Below are positions 1-11,371 of a DNA stretch of 64,000 nt, piece by piece. The stretch is from the NCBI GenBank assembly GCA_964016875.1, contig OZ024733.1, positions 21,185,324 through 21,249,323 of the forward strand, in the 5' to 3' direction. Within the stretch, counting starts at the first letter, position 1. The number at the start of each line of letters is the position of its first letter. Origin of the DNA: Fallopia convolvulus. Lineage: Eukaryota; Streptophyta; Magnoliopsida; Caryophyllales; Polygonaceae. Under the pieces are notes generated by a model. The model was not told where the DNA came from, did not search any database, and worked only from the letters and a program-made list of their open reading frames with translations. The position numbers and the translations under genes were made by a program.

Positions 1-796
1 GGATCTTGTAGGGTAGGAAGGGAAATAATAGGCTAATAAGAAACAATTGCCTCAATCATTTTAATGTCATGCATTCAATCATATAAAGCAGCCTTGAAAT
101 AGAGTATTAACACAAGTTCTAGAGCTAGATAATCATGGTGATACACTCAAGAATGTAGAGAACAAATAATCATGAAAGACCAAAAATATCTCACAAGGCT
201 AATTGTTGTCTAGAACTTCAGAATGAATCAAATACTCAAGCTAAATACATGCTCCATCCTATAATCAAGGTAATCAATCAATGATCATGCTCATATCATA
301 TCAACTTCAGCATATCATGCAAATCATGGGTTAGAACTTATACTTAGAATTGAAAAACAAGAGGAATCAAACAATGGGGAAATAGGATCCTAAATGCAAT
401 ATTTTTGTATTTTTTCTAATTTTTTTCTGATTTTTTTTTCATTTTTCAAGATTTTAATCAATGCATGCAAAAATTTTAAATATGACCTAAACTAATGCAA
501 ACTATATGTAATGCAAACAAGTAATTCCCTTCCCCCATGCTTAAAACACACTTTGTCCCCAAAGTATAGTAAAAAGTAAAGAGAAGAGAAAAACTCACAA
601 AAACTCTAGTGATCCGGGTAAGATGGTGGGAAATCCGACGGTGGTGGTTCTTCGGGTTATCAATCTTCAGACCTGGAACATCTAATACACACACAAAACT
701 ACCTAAAAAGCAAAAGATTATAACTGAAAAACAAAACTACTCTAAGCCTTGGGTTGCCTCCCAAGAAGCGCTTATTTAACGTCATTAGCTTGACCC
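1..796 (-). mobile_element. 3' non-coding part of a Gypsy-type element (minus strand)
   Basis: This stretch follows the fused gag ORF at 797-1978 in the minus-strand direction and has no credible coding region. Around 740-800 the minus strand carries GGGAGGCAACCC next to AAGCGCTT and GTCAAGCTAATGACGTTAA. I recall this motif recurring just after the ORF of Athila/Tat-type elements in many plants. The far LTR would lie beyond position 1. The element identity comes from the neighbouring primer site and LTR, and the exact end is not visible. Confidence 0.5.
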
Positions 797-1978
797 TTAG
801 AATGGGTTGACAAGATTAGACATTGTCAATGCCCTTAATAACCTGTCAAAGCCTTGTGCACACATCTCAGAAAAGCATAAGTAACACATTGATAAATCAA
901 TTAAGCATAATATAACATTCAAAGACCGTTTTAATTTATCAAACATGTGTGCCCAATTTTCATGAGGTGGCATTTGTTCAAAGAAATTCAGCACAAGTGG
1001 TGGCTTTAGAAAATACTTACAGTATGAATCAAAGCACTTGTCAGCAATACCACTTTTATCCAAGATGAACTCCATATATTCTTCATCTTTCACCTTGTGT
1101 TGTAGACTTGGCTTCTCATCTTGTAACTCCATAAGCTCCTGATGTGAGAAGGTTGGGAAATTGAAGCATGGGATGTCAAGGCCTAACATAGGGCACACCA
1201 TGACAACGGGAGACTTAATAGATGCATCATGTTGATTTTCTCCCTCATGGCTGTCTACTTCATCAGCAAAGAAGTCATCATGGTCGACAAAAGAGTCTTC
1301 TTCCAAAACCACAAAACCCTCAAGCAATTTACTCCACATGAGTGAAGATGATTCAGGCACCCTAAGCTCTGTAAGAATCTCTATGCCAGCACAGCCTTCC
1401 TTTGGCTCTGTGATAATTTGCTCAACTTGCCTTGTAGGTGAAAATTCATATTGAGCATCAACTTCATCATCATAACCATCATCAAGTGTCTTAGATTGCT
1501 CCTCAACTTGAATCTGAATATCTGACTCTTGATTGTTTGATTCCAACGTGATTCCACCACTTCTTCCACACAACTCAAAAGGGCATGATATTGTGGGATG
1601 AAAACTTGAAGAACAAGACTCACAGTGCTCATTGATTATAGCATCCGCCCCTTTGGAGAGATCCTTGATTATATCCTCAAGAGACGTATCAATCGACTGG
1701 GGTGGTTGGGAAGATGATTCGACCAAAAAGCTCTGATGGCTCATGAAACATAAGAAATCCCAGCATTCCTCGGGTCCCATAAACAAAAGCCTCTCATTGC
1801 TCATGTAGTCAGCTAATCCCCTTGTCTCAAGATTCATACCATAGATAACTTCCATGTTCACCTCTCCATCACTGTATCGTATTCCCCAAGTACCAAATTC
1901 AAATACATGGTCTTGAAATCTTGAAAAATAGTCATGGAAGTGTTCATCCTGCAACTGTCTACAATCGAACAAAGCCAT
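797..1978 (-). CDS. Retrotransposon gag-like protein fused to a terminal ORF (Gypsy, non-autonomous)
   Basis: This 393-codon ORF encodes a retroelement protein and not a host gene. Residues about 8-90 fit the retrotransposon gag fold: an acidic, aromatic-rich stretch with YFSRF, then NLETRGLADY and an EECWDFL helix. The rest is acidic and low in complexity. The last ~40 residues (FDRLLRALTMSNL) resemble the short ORF that sits near the 3' end of Athila/Tat-type elements. Protease, reverse transcriptase and integrase are missing between the two parts, so an internal deletion has probably fused gag to the 3' ORF. The ATG at 1978 follows a leader that leads back to the tRNA-Asp primer site at 4705-4722, with another element inserted between. 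The family is fairly clear, but expression is unknown. Confidence 0.65.
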   Translation of the reverse strand: MALFDCRQLQDEHFHDYFSRFQDHVFEFGTWGIRYSDGEVNMEVIYGMNLETRGLADYMSNERLLFMGPEECWDFLCFMSHQSFLVESSSQPPQSIDTSLEDIIKDLSKGADAIINEHCESCSSSFHPTISCPFELCGRSGGITLESNNQESDIQIQVEEQSKTLDDGYDDEVDAQYEFSPTRQVEQIITEPKEGCAGIEILTELRVPESSSLMWSKLLEGFVVLEEDSFVDHDDFFADEVDSHEGENQHDASIKSPVVMVCPMLGLDIPCFNFPTFSHQELMELQDEKPSLQHKVKDEEYMEFILDKSGIADKCFDSYCKYFLKPPLVLNFFEQMPPHENWAHMFDKLKRSLNVILCLIDLSMCYLCFSEMCAQGFDRLLRALTMSNLVNPF

Positions 1979-2037
1979 AGATTAGTAGCACGGGTGTTAT
2001 GAACCGTAAGATAGGTTCACAACACCAAGAATAGCAC

Positions 2038-4604
2038 TGTAACACCCCGACTTCCGACGGGGCGCTACTTTAGAAATATACCTTACTAGGTACTATTTAA
2101 ATAGGTTGACAACTACACTTTAGGATCTTACAACGCGGGCACGGCGAGAAAACAAGTAAAACATCCAACTCTCATATTTATAAAACTGAATACAAAACAT
2201 GTTGGAATGCCCGAATGCAGAAACTAAATTTACCAATCAACGCTTCCCGAATTTACCCCCAAGATATCCACACAACACTTAAAAATTACAATTAAAAATA
2301 ATGCAACAGAACTAATAATAATAATAAATTCTCCCGAAGTACACCCGAAAAAAAAAACCCAAACTAATGACACGTGCGTCAATGATCCACTCCACCATCC
2401 GGCCAAGACTCCTGCACGGTTTCCTGTGACATACCTATAACTGGAAAAATAATCCCCGAAAGGTCAGCTACTAATCTACCAAGCTAGAGAGAATACGGAA
2501 ATTGCAGAACGTTTTGAAAACATTTCTAAAGTCAGCATACAAATCCACAAACACAATCATAACTCTAAAGGCCAATACCTAAATTAGTTATAAATAGTCA
2601 CACATAACCACATATGTATTCACAATCACAATCTCATAACAAAGCATTTCCTCCTTTTTCCACAATCCGACTTCCAAGGCGCTCATCACCGCGCCGAGTG
2701 CAGAGGCAGGCCCTCTCACTCCACTTCACAATCTCCCTTCTAAACTCCCGGCTAAGCCTCCACTGGAGCACTTGCCAAAAACCACAGATAATAATTTTCG
2801 TTTTGAAGGGGCACGGTTTCCCAGTCACACGGGTCAACGTAGCCAACTCTTCCTCCACGCCAGCTACGATGGGCCGTGTCGGAACGGTACCAACACAGAG
2901 AAAACGTTCCAAAAATATCCTTCCGTTAAAATACATTCAAAACCATTTTACGCACACAACAATTCAAGAAGTTCAAAACAATTTAAAAAGGTATTCGGGA
3001 CTAGTTCCAAAACCCGCCCTACAATAACGGTACGCAATCTAACAAGGTAGAGAAGAACTGAGCAAGTCGAAAAACGACTTACCTCAAAAGGAAAAGCGAT
3101 CCTTTGTGCGATTTAGCAATCACGAGTAAGCTAGAAACCTAGAGATGTTGAAAATTATTACTACACACTCAATTAATAAAAACACGGACTGACAAAATTA
3201 ACAACCCGTAACCGCTAACTCTTACCAATTATTCTAACCAAATCCAAACATAGCTATCTTAACAAAATCACATACGAATTCTACATAATTAAGCTATAAT
3301 ATAATAAACCCACCCACTACTATGATTTCAAGTATTAAAGTATAATTATATATAGATGTACGAACTTGCATCTCCCATGTTACATTTCAACTGTACACCT
3401 ACACGTTCTATCTCCTCCATTCTCAATTTGCATTTACATGTCAACTTTCACCAGCTAAATTACTTTCCATTAACACCAGAAAATTTACTTATCTAACAGT
3501 TTACTACTAAATATCCTAATAGTACACGATCAACATCAGCCCTTCCCCTAGCACACAACACAAATTATGCTACCAAAAGGCATTCTTCAGCTAACCATTG
3601 TCTACACTAATTAATCAACCGTTTCCTATAACCTAACACCCAAAAAGATCAGCAAAAAGAAGAGTACTAACTATCTACAATGAAAGAACTCTAGACTAAC
3701 CAATGAAAAGCTAGTCTACAATTGGTTTAACGAAAACAGAAGGAAAGTACTGACCGAGGGACTAATCTCGATCAGACGACGGAGAAGAACTAACAGGCGC
3801 GACCAAATTATTCAGCGATGCACTCCTTCGGTGACAAATCGAAACAACCCCAGCGACGATGGTGACTGCGAGAAGGCACTTCCCCGACAACACGCTACTG
3901 AATACATGAGGTAGAAGATGACGAAAGCGGTACCGGAAAGCATGTCACTGACGAAAACACTCGAACTAGAGAAAGGCCAGAACTTTACCGGAAACAGGGG
4001 AAGCTTTCGTCCTTGGAGCGCGAAGCCGCCGTCGATCGAGACGCAATGGCGTTTCAAGGTGTGGCGGTGGCATATGCTCGATGGTCCGACATCGAACGGT
4101 TGTGCAACCCGTCGTCGATGATGAAGAAGGTCGCCGGCGAACTCGATCGATCAGACGAGTACAAAGAGAAGAAGAGGAAGTCTGTTGGCGGTGAAACACG
4201 AGGTGTGATAGTCGGATGAGAGAATCACAAGGATTACGGGGTTATAAGGTTTGTTCGGTTATGGGAAAAGAATCGATCAGGCCAAGGAAGATATGATCAC
4301 AAGGCTAAGAAGATATATAAAAAAAATTGTGAAAATATTAATATATGAAAAATTGGGCCACATGTAGTACAATTAAGTTTGGTTTAGATGATATAAAAAA
4401 AAAACAATGACTCGGAAAGATAAGATTAATCGGTTATGAGGCTATGGTCTTAGGTTCACAATATATATTTTTGGTAATTAATTATAAAAGAAATTAAGGG
4501 AAATTCTAGCGGAGTTACTTGCGGATCAAGTCACAAGGAATTCTTGCAAAATAAGAAAGTCGTTTTTGACCTAAAGAGGGAAAAGAAGACCCGACCATTA
4601 CATA
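2038..4604 (-). mobile_element. Large Gypsy-type LTR (2.57 kb) with adjacent polypurine tract
   Basis: The plus strand begins TGTAACACCCCGACTTC, a familiar plant Gypsy LTR end, and reaches ...CCATTACA at 4604. Next comes TACTATCCCCCTTAAG, which reads as a polypurine tract (AAGGGGGATAGTA) on the minus strand. This is therefore the 3' LTR of a minus-strand element with about 70 bp of internal sequence after it (GTTTCGTCCCGAAAC, 4624-4638). The rest of that element is gone. It lies in the leader of the surrounding Gypsy element. AGCAC occurs at 2033-2037 and again at 4673-4677, which may be its target-site duplication, though the match is short. No gene is seen inside. Confidence 0.65.
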
Positions 4605-4704
4605 CTATCCCCCTTAAGAAAGTTTCGTCCCGAAACTTTTATAACGAAGAAAAGATGTCTTGAGGTTTCACAAGCACAAAAGTAAAAACACAAATAGCGA
4701 CGAG

Positions 4705-4722
4705 TCCCCGGCAACGGCGCCA
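4705..4722 (-). promoter_or_regulatory. Primer-binding site complementary to tRNA-Asp
   Basis: The plus strand reads TCCCCGGCAACGGCGCCA, identical over 18 nt to the 3' end of plant tRNA-Asp(GUC) including CCA. The minus strand is therefore the primer site of a retrotransposon. It lies 4 bp from the LTR that begins at 4727. Tat/Athila-type Gypsy elements commonly use this tRNA. Confidence 0.9.
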
Positions 4723-4726
4723 AATT

Positions 4727-6129
4727 TGATGAGGTATTTTTCGTGGTCGTTGATACCTATCAAAGAAACCTAACTTAACCAACTCAGTAGAGCGGTAAGT
4801 AAGGGTCGATCCCACAGAGACTCGTGTATTTATGTAATTACTTAGGTGCCAAGTAACTAATATGGGGGTTTTCAGAATGATTATCTAATCTACTATGCAA
4901 AAATAGAAATAAATATGAATGCAAGGATGATTTGAATATATGAGAGACAAACGTGTTCAACTAGTTAAATCCATCATGATATTGATTCGTTGATCATCGA
5001 TTCTCTTGATTCTCTTCTCACTTGAATAATCTATTGTGGATAGTGATCCTACTAAGGATTAACACCCGAACTTCATATATAGTTGATAGAACAACCAGTC
5101 TAACAACCCTAATTAAATAATAACCTAGAAGACCTTCTAGATTCAATTAAATAACAGCATGACGATTCAAGTTATCAATAGAAACAAACAACTTAGAGCA
5201 ACCAGACATCTAAGTGACTTGTGAATTTATTCCCTACTTTAATCAACTTGTCCAACCGGTACTAAATTAATTAAAGTATACTCTTGATCAAATTAACTCC
5301 GACCGGTAATTAATCAGATTCAGTTGTAAATTAACCTAGGAATTCAATTAGGTAGCTAATCTAACAAAACCCTAGAATAATTCTGATTCAATTAAGCACA
5401 GGGAATAATTCCTATTCAAGTTTGTTGAGAATCAATCAAATCTCACAACTACATACAAATCATGACTTCCATAACTAGCCAAACACAAGAGAAATTAGCA
5501 ATGCATAATTAAATTGAAATCAAACTTACAAAGGTTTCAAAGTCTTCCTTGAGAGAAAACCCTAGCCTCCAAAAGTATGATAAAAGTTATCAGAAAATAA
5601 TCTAACATAAAGTATTTATATGCTCCTAAAAATATCCTCAAACACTATATCTTAAACCTCATACTCGGATAACACAAGCCCAAAAACCAACATGCCAAAG
5701 CCCAAAACCAATCTCGGCCCAAAACACTTGCTCGCTGAAAACTTCCGAATGCGCGGCTTCGACACCAGAAAGCGCGGCCGCGCTTTCTCTTGCAATCCCG
5801 CGCTTTCCCCATTCAGTTGGAATTGCGCGGCTTCGTTGCTCGGCTTCAGCCCGAGCACTTGGCTTGTCTTTGGCTTGTCTTCTTCCTTGCTTTGGCTCTT
5901 CTCCTAACATGTCCTAGCTCTCTTGGCTCCTTTGCCTCGTCCATCACCACCATGATCCATCTGTACTCGCCCCGCTGTTGCTCCTTAACCTAAAAACCTG
6001 TAAAACCGAGCAAACCAGCGCATAATACCCGATAACACAAAAACCTAAAAACTACATAAAAACTAACCTAAAACTAACTAAAACATATATAAAACATGCA
6101 TCTAAACTACTCCTATATGCGAGCTATCA
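4727..6129 (-). mobile_element. 5' LTR (1.4 kb) of the Gypsy element read on the minus strand
   Basis: The LTR runs from TGATGAGG (4727) to GAGCTATCA (6129), with TG and CA ends, directly next to the tRNA-Asp primer site. It contains GGGTCGATCCCACAGAGAC near 4805, a motif I recall as common in LTRs of this group. A moderately GC-rich stretch with CGCGGC words lies at 5745-5835. ORFs inside are short and unsupported. A divergent LTR of similar build appears at the right edge of the window. Confidence 0.75.
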
Positions 6130-6937
6130 ACGTAACATCTCAGGTAACTACGTATCATTTGACAAGTTTTCTAATGGCTTATATCTTTCCTCTATGCATA
6201 GATGTTGTATATATTAGAAATTGTTAAGTGTTACATGCTAAAAGGAAATAAAACTAAATTGCTTACGTCCAAGATTTTCTTTTCGCAAAAAATAACCAAC
6301 TTGATCTATTATATCCCTCACTTCAAGCCGAAATGATGGTTGGTTATAAGTTGTCCCTCAAGCCTGGTCCAAACAAACATTCCCTATGAACCCCCTTGAT
6401 TACCTTGAAACGGGGAATAATTGTTTGGATGTCAAAAATATTCCTAGCCCACAAAAGCTTTGAATGGAACGTCTCTTGTCCCTTTTTTGTTCAAACATAG
6501 CCTTTTATCCACTCATGGTAACGAGGTATGGAACTAGTGGTTGTGAATAGTATCACATTAAAGAAACGTCTTCGATTACAATTGAAGATTTTTCTGCAAA
6601 AGAACAGACGTCAATCAACGCAGGGAACGCAGTTACGTTATAGCCGTTGTGACTGCTCGTTTGAAAATTTCCAGCCGTTGCACAGTAATTTTGCAAGGAA
6701 CGATAGGACGTTTGGCGCAGTCGAGAATTAATGACTGTGAAAATTCATCATTATGGCAACTCTTAGCCGTTAAGATTTGGAAAGAAGATTTTGGGAAGAT
6801 CATGATCGTTATCAACAAGGAAAGAGGTGTGCTTTATAATCTCTTCTCTCGGTCATTATTTTCTTACCGCACCTCTGCTTTTACCTCTCAAACCCTAATC
6901 TTCTTCAAAGCCTCGGTCTTTTCTCTTCTCTGCTATA
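6130..6937. other. Stretch with no recognised gene; leader-like sequence before the ORF at 6938
   Basis: I see no credible coding region from 6130 to 6530. From about 6820 to 6937 the sequence resembles a core promoter and 5' leader: CTTTATAAT near 6832, then a pyrimidine-rich run up to the ATG at 6938. I could not find a 5' LTR matching the 3' LTR at 10489-11371. Confidence 0.35.
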
Positions 6938-9900
6938 ATGGCTTCCTCCTCAAACACTCCTATCCTTAACTTTGACGGTCTCGATGCTTGTGAGATCGCA
7001 ACTCTTCAAGTCCAACTCGAATCTCTCAAAAAGGCTAAGCTTTCTTCTCCCTCCCCAATTTCAAAACTCGAAACCAAGTTTGATGTTGTCTCCGACACTA
7101 GTGTGGCAGCCGCTGATAAGGTCTCATCGGAGAAGGAGACTGCGGCTGAGAAATCTGAGAAGGACCAATCCATGGCTCCCTCAGCAAACCCCTTTGACAA
7201 GCCTGTTGAAACAGGGGAGATGTTAGTTTTAGTTAGTGTTGTTAGTTGAAGGTTAGATTCGGCTCTTGTAGACCCCGAAGGGTAGTCAAGACGATTGAGT
7301 AGACCCCGAAGGGTAATCTCGTGAGTAGACCCGAAGGTAATCTCGTTGGGTGTAGAACACAAGGGTAGTCACCGCCGAATGCTGTTAGCTTAAGTTAGCA
7401 CAAGTTAAAACTTTAAAATCATAAACAACATGACTTGTCTAGATAAGGCAACGAGTCGAAAGGTTAGACCGATCTTTCCTTCAACGTTTATTCCCCCTAT
7501 TAATATGCCTAGGGTATAACCACAATAACGTTGTGAGATAAAACGTTGCTATACAATGAACATGTGGCAAGCATGTATCATCATTGCATATATACGCACC
7601 TCGTTCTTCAATAAGTGTCTTGTGAATTGATGTAGAATAATCAAACACAACTCTCGTGATTTTGTTAGAACTCACGACCCTCTTGAGAGAATGAATTCTC
7701 GAACACCTTGAACAAGAGGCGTCCCATCTCTATTTATAGGCAAGAGGATGGGCGGTTATGGAGAGAGAGAGTAGAAGTTATTTTTTTGAGAAAAACAAGG
7801 AGAGAAAATAGGAGGAAAAGTAGGGAATTGGTTATAACCAACTTGGTAACCTCCCTTAACAACTTTTCAAATTTCAAACTTCATCCTTATCCAAAACTCA
7901 AGGCAAAAGGCCCAAAATGGCCCATAAGGCGCGCGCGGCCCATTATGGGGAAAGCTACCTTCGAGCTAGCTTGGCACGCCCACACACTCGAGACACGAAA
8001 TGTGCGTCTCGTCCCTACGAGGCTCGGTGAAGCTTCCGCGTAGCCAAAAGGTCAACGCCCTAGCTCAAACCTAGCTCAAACCAAAAACAGCTCCTAACTT
8101 GAGCTAGCTTAAAACCGAGGTTCCAACCTTTGGTTAGCTCTCAAATTTTGCCACATATTCCTTGAGCTTTATTTCTCAACCTAGGAATCATCACATTGCC
8201 AATTCATTACATGAATCAAGCCACATTTGCAAAACACTCAAAACAGTGCCCTCGGCGCGCCTAGCCCAACTGCGGCTGTCGCGCGCTTGCACCATTGCAG
8301 CGGCGCGCCGGCGCTGGTGCCTCGGCACTAGGCGTGAGTCCGCTGGTGCGTCTCGGCATTCCACGCCGACGCACGGTGCTCGGCACACACGAGGTTCAAG
8401 CCTCGTGCCTTGGCCAGTCCGCGAACCTCATGTTTGGTTCGATCGATCAAGGCGCGCCCTTGGCGCCCTTGCACCGATGCCAATGCCGATCCACACACAT
8501 GATTCCTAACCTTTCTTTTAACCCTTAGAACTACCATTGGGCCGATCACTAGGCCGTGCCTCCCGCACGCCCCAAGCCTAAGCGATACCCTTGGTAATTC
8601 CCACAATTATCCATTTACAACTCACACCAAATGGATTGATGACTTTCACAAATCACCAACAGGAGATACAGGAGAGCAAGGATGAGACGGAGAAGGAAGA
8701 GGTGAACTCACCTCCGAAGGACACCTCGGATCAGGAAAAGGTGGAATTTGTGCCCGTGACTAAGCGACCAGGATGGGTCAAGCCTACCAGCCGTGGCAAG
8801 CGAAAGGCGAGAAAGAGCGTTCCTCCCCTGCCATCTCACATCCTTCACATCTCTGATTCGGAACGCACCCCGTCCCCTGCCTCCAAAAAGCCGAAGGTTA
8901 CTCTCTCAGGAACAAAGTACAGCCTTCGCTCCACCGTTCCAAAGAAACCGGTGGAATCCTCTGAGGAAGAAGATCCTGTGGAAGATGAGGAGGAGGTTGG
9001 CTCTGAGTCTGCAGAGGGCGAGGAAGAAGAAACGAAGGATTCCGGTGATGAAGGAGATGAAAACGAGGAGGAATTGGAAGAAGAGGTTGAAAGAGACCTC
9101 AAGTCTGCCAAGGCGAAAGGGAAACTACCAATGGAACCTGAGGCTCGTTCCAAGAAGGTCTCAAAGAAGGTTGTTGCTCCTCTGGTGATCGATGAAGAAT
9201 TCTTGAAAGGGCATGACTTGGAGAAATTCTGGGAACTTCTCAAGTTTCAAGGATGGGAGAAAATCTCTGACTCTGGGGTCAAGGTAGATGTGTCTATACT
9301 TTCCCAACTCTTTACCTCCTACCAACTTGCTGATCTTGTGACTGGTCCAATGGGTTTTGCTACTGTTTGTGGGATGGAAATTTCTTTTTCTCTGGGGTCT
9401 ATTGCTACCATTCTGAAGGTTCCTGCTGAGGGTTACAGGGATGTTCATACTTCCAGCACCTGGCCAAAGAACAAGGCTCAACTGATCAAGCGTGTCATGG
9501 GCAAGGTTGCTGATGCTGGTCCTTACTCTACAAATGATTTGAGCTACACTGCAAGGATTGCGCATCAGTTTCTCATCAAGGTTATTGTTCCTAGGCTGGA
9601 GAAAAGGACTACACTCACTATCAATGATATGATTCTGCTGGACAAGTTTCTAAGGAGGGAACGTATCAATCTTCCAGAGATAATGATGAGGCAAATGGCT
9701 AAGTGTACTGGGAAGAAACATAGCCTGCCCTATCCTCGTTTTGTGAAGGCTATACTGAAAGAGAGAAAGGCTTACAAGCCTTCAAGAGAGGAGTTCTTTG
9801 GATTGCCCCTGGAGATGCGCAATATCTCGAGGATGAATTTTCAGGATGATTCAAAGGGAACAACTGTAAAGAAGGCTGCCCAGATGGATGTTGCGAGCTC

Positions 9901-10039
9901 TTCGATGAGTGAAGGTGTTACTGCCAAGATGTTGTCTGAGCTTCAAAAGATTTCCTCTCAGTTGAGTACCATCATTGGTTACCTAGCTAAGAGAGACGCT
10001 GACACTGCTGCTGCTGATTCCACCTCCTCCGAACCATGA
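6938..10039 (+). pseudogene. LTR-element ORF with putative plant transposon protein domain, split by a solo LTR
   Basis: The ORF starts at 6938 (MASSSNTPILNF), runs to 7220, is interrupted by a 1441 bp solo LTR, and resumes at 8667 through the stop at 10037-10039. The two parts are in the same phase across the GGAGA target duplication, so the break is due to the insertion alone. After the break comes a long acidic, Lys/Ser-rich region with nuclear-localisation-like KRK and KKPK clusters. A folded part of about 220 residues follows (FWELLKFQGWEKI, FATVCGMEISFSLG). It resembles the putative plant transposon protein domain found in ORFs of SIRE-like and other large retroelements, sometimes called env-like. 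Its function is not known. It lies upstream of a polypurine tract and the 3' LTR at 10489. Confidence 0.6.
7221..8661. mobile_element. Solo LTR, 1441 bp, with 5 bp target duplication GGAGA
   Basis: The insert begins TGTTAGTTTTAG and ends CACCAACA. GGAGA is present on both sides (7216-7220 and 8662-8666). No internal region or second LTR is seen, so it is a solo LTR. It contains three short direct repeats of GTAGACCCCGAAGGGTA type (7268-7345) and a GC-rich part with several GGCGCGCC words (8250-8460). Short ORFs inside are unsupported. Confidence 0.8.
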
Positions 10040-10488
10040 TGTGGACCCTCTCTAGTTCCTTAGCCTATCTATCCCCAGTTTAAAATGTTTCTTTTGTTTC
10101 TTGGATGTTAAGACTTTTATGTTTTTATGCTTTCTCTGGCTGTGACCCCTACAACAATTATCTATAATAATAACTGTCTTTTGCTTATGAATGGTTTAAG
10201 TTTCAATTGAATTTGTTCATTTGCTCTATGTTTTTGCTTGATGATTGTTGATCTTTTGATGATGTCAAAAGGGGAAAGTTAGGAAAAATGCAGAGATGCG
10301 TTCTATCCAGGAAATACAGAGGGAACTTTGGCTAAGGGGGAATATGTTGTTAACTTTGATGAGTAAAACATCAGTGCATTCGTTAAGGGGGAACCATACA
10401 TGAATTTTTTTTTTCTCTGATCTATATTTCTATTGATTTCTAGACATGCATTTTTGTATAGGTTTGTCATCATCAAAAAAGGGGCAAT
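10040..10488 (+). other. 3' non-coding region and polypurine tract of the LTR element
   Basis: No gene is seen here. The sequence is T-rich, with AAGGGGGAA words at 10336 and 10386. It ends in AAAAAAGGGGCAAT directly before the LTR at 10489, which is a polypurine tract for plus-strand priming. Confidence 0.6.
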
Positions 10489-11371
10489 TGTTGGAACAAT
10501 GGTTGTTCCATGGTTTCTCTTAGTTTTGATGATAACAAACTTAGTTGATATAACTTGCTTTTACATGTAAGTGTTTCAGGAAAACAAGTACATGGTCACG
10601 AGTGACGGAACATTGTGAGGAACGATGGAGGGAACGAGTGACAGATTTAGGAAGCGCGTCTCAGAAGGAACGCGGCTTTCTATAAATGGCAAGTTACCAT
10701 ATCTTCTTCGAGCAATCTTCTACGAAGATTTACAGCTGTAGGCGGTTGCTTGAGGAGATAAAAGAGAAGATAAGATCAATCTTCACACGATCTTATCTAG
10801 GGAAATCCGAGATCATTCGGTTTTGGGAAGAATCGACATGGTTGAGGATCCGAAATCACAAACAATCTTTTTCCTTATTGTGTGGGATTTGTTAAGTGGA
10901 ATATCAGCGTAATTAGGAAAGAATTACGTGTGAGATCAGACTTAACTTATCTTATAAATAGCTAGGTTTAGCTAGGGTAAAAAGTGTGGTTGAAGAAGAC
11001 GAACTTGGAGAGAGAGCTTTTCAAGTGTACGAGTGTGTGGCTTTTTCCGGTGAAGAATCCACGAGTAAGTCAGTAGTTTACTTTGTCCTAGGTTTACGCT
11101 TAGGGTTGTAGAAGTCTAGTTGGTTGAACTTTGGTCGGTGCCTTAGTTACCAGGGAAATTGACTTGCCTTGTAATCGTTGAAACTTAATAAAGGTATTCT
11201 ATTGAAAATCTTCTGAGAAGGAGTCTCAGGGGTAGAGGTTTTTCTTTCTACGACTTGGTTGGTCGGACAGAAAGTTTTCCTCTCTAAATTCTGTGTTCTT
11301 ATTGTTTATTTCTGCTGCCCAGGGAACATTACTAGTTCCCTGACTTGTTACTAACGCGTCACGATCCAACA
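10489..11371 (+). mobile_element. 3' LTR (883 bp) of a Copia-like, possibly SIRE-type element
   Basis: The LTR starts TGTTGGAACAATGG next to the polypurine tract and ends GATCCAACA. A TATA-like CTATAAATGG lies at about 10680 and AATAAA at about 11188, as expected for a promoter and poly(A) signal in an LTR. No matching 5' LTR is visible in the window, so the upstream end of the element is lost or rearranged. The SIRE assignment rests on LTR style and the ORF type and is tentative. Confidence 0.65.

Noticed and set aside
2614..3027. 137-codon ORF
   Set aside because: It lies within a large LTR and overlaps other frames of similar length. No conserved protein is seen.
2033..4677. Complete Gypsy element bounded by AGCAC duplications
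   Set aside because: The right side has only ~70 bp beyond the LTR and no second LTR. The AGCAC match may be chance.
4705..4722. A tRNA-Asp gene
   Set aside because: Only the 3' 18 nt match tRNA-Asp and they adjoin an LTR. It is a primer site.
8162..8606. GC-rich ORFs on both strands
   Set aside because: They lie in a solo LTR with high GC, which makes long chance ORFs likely.
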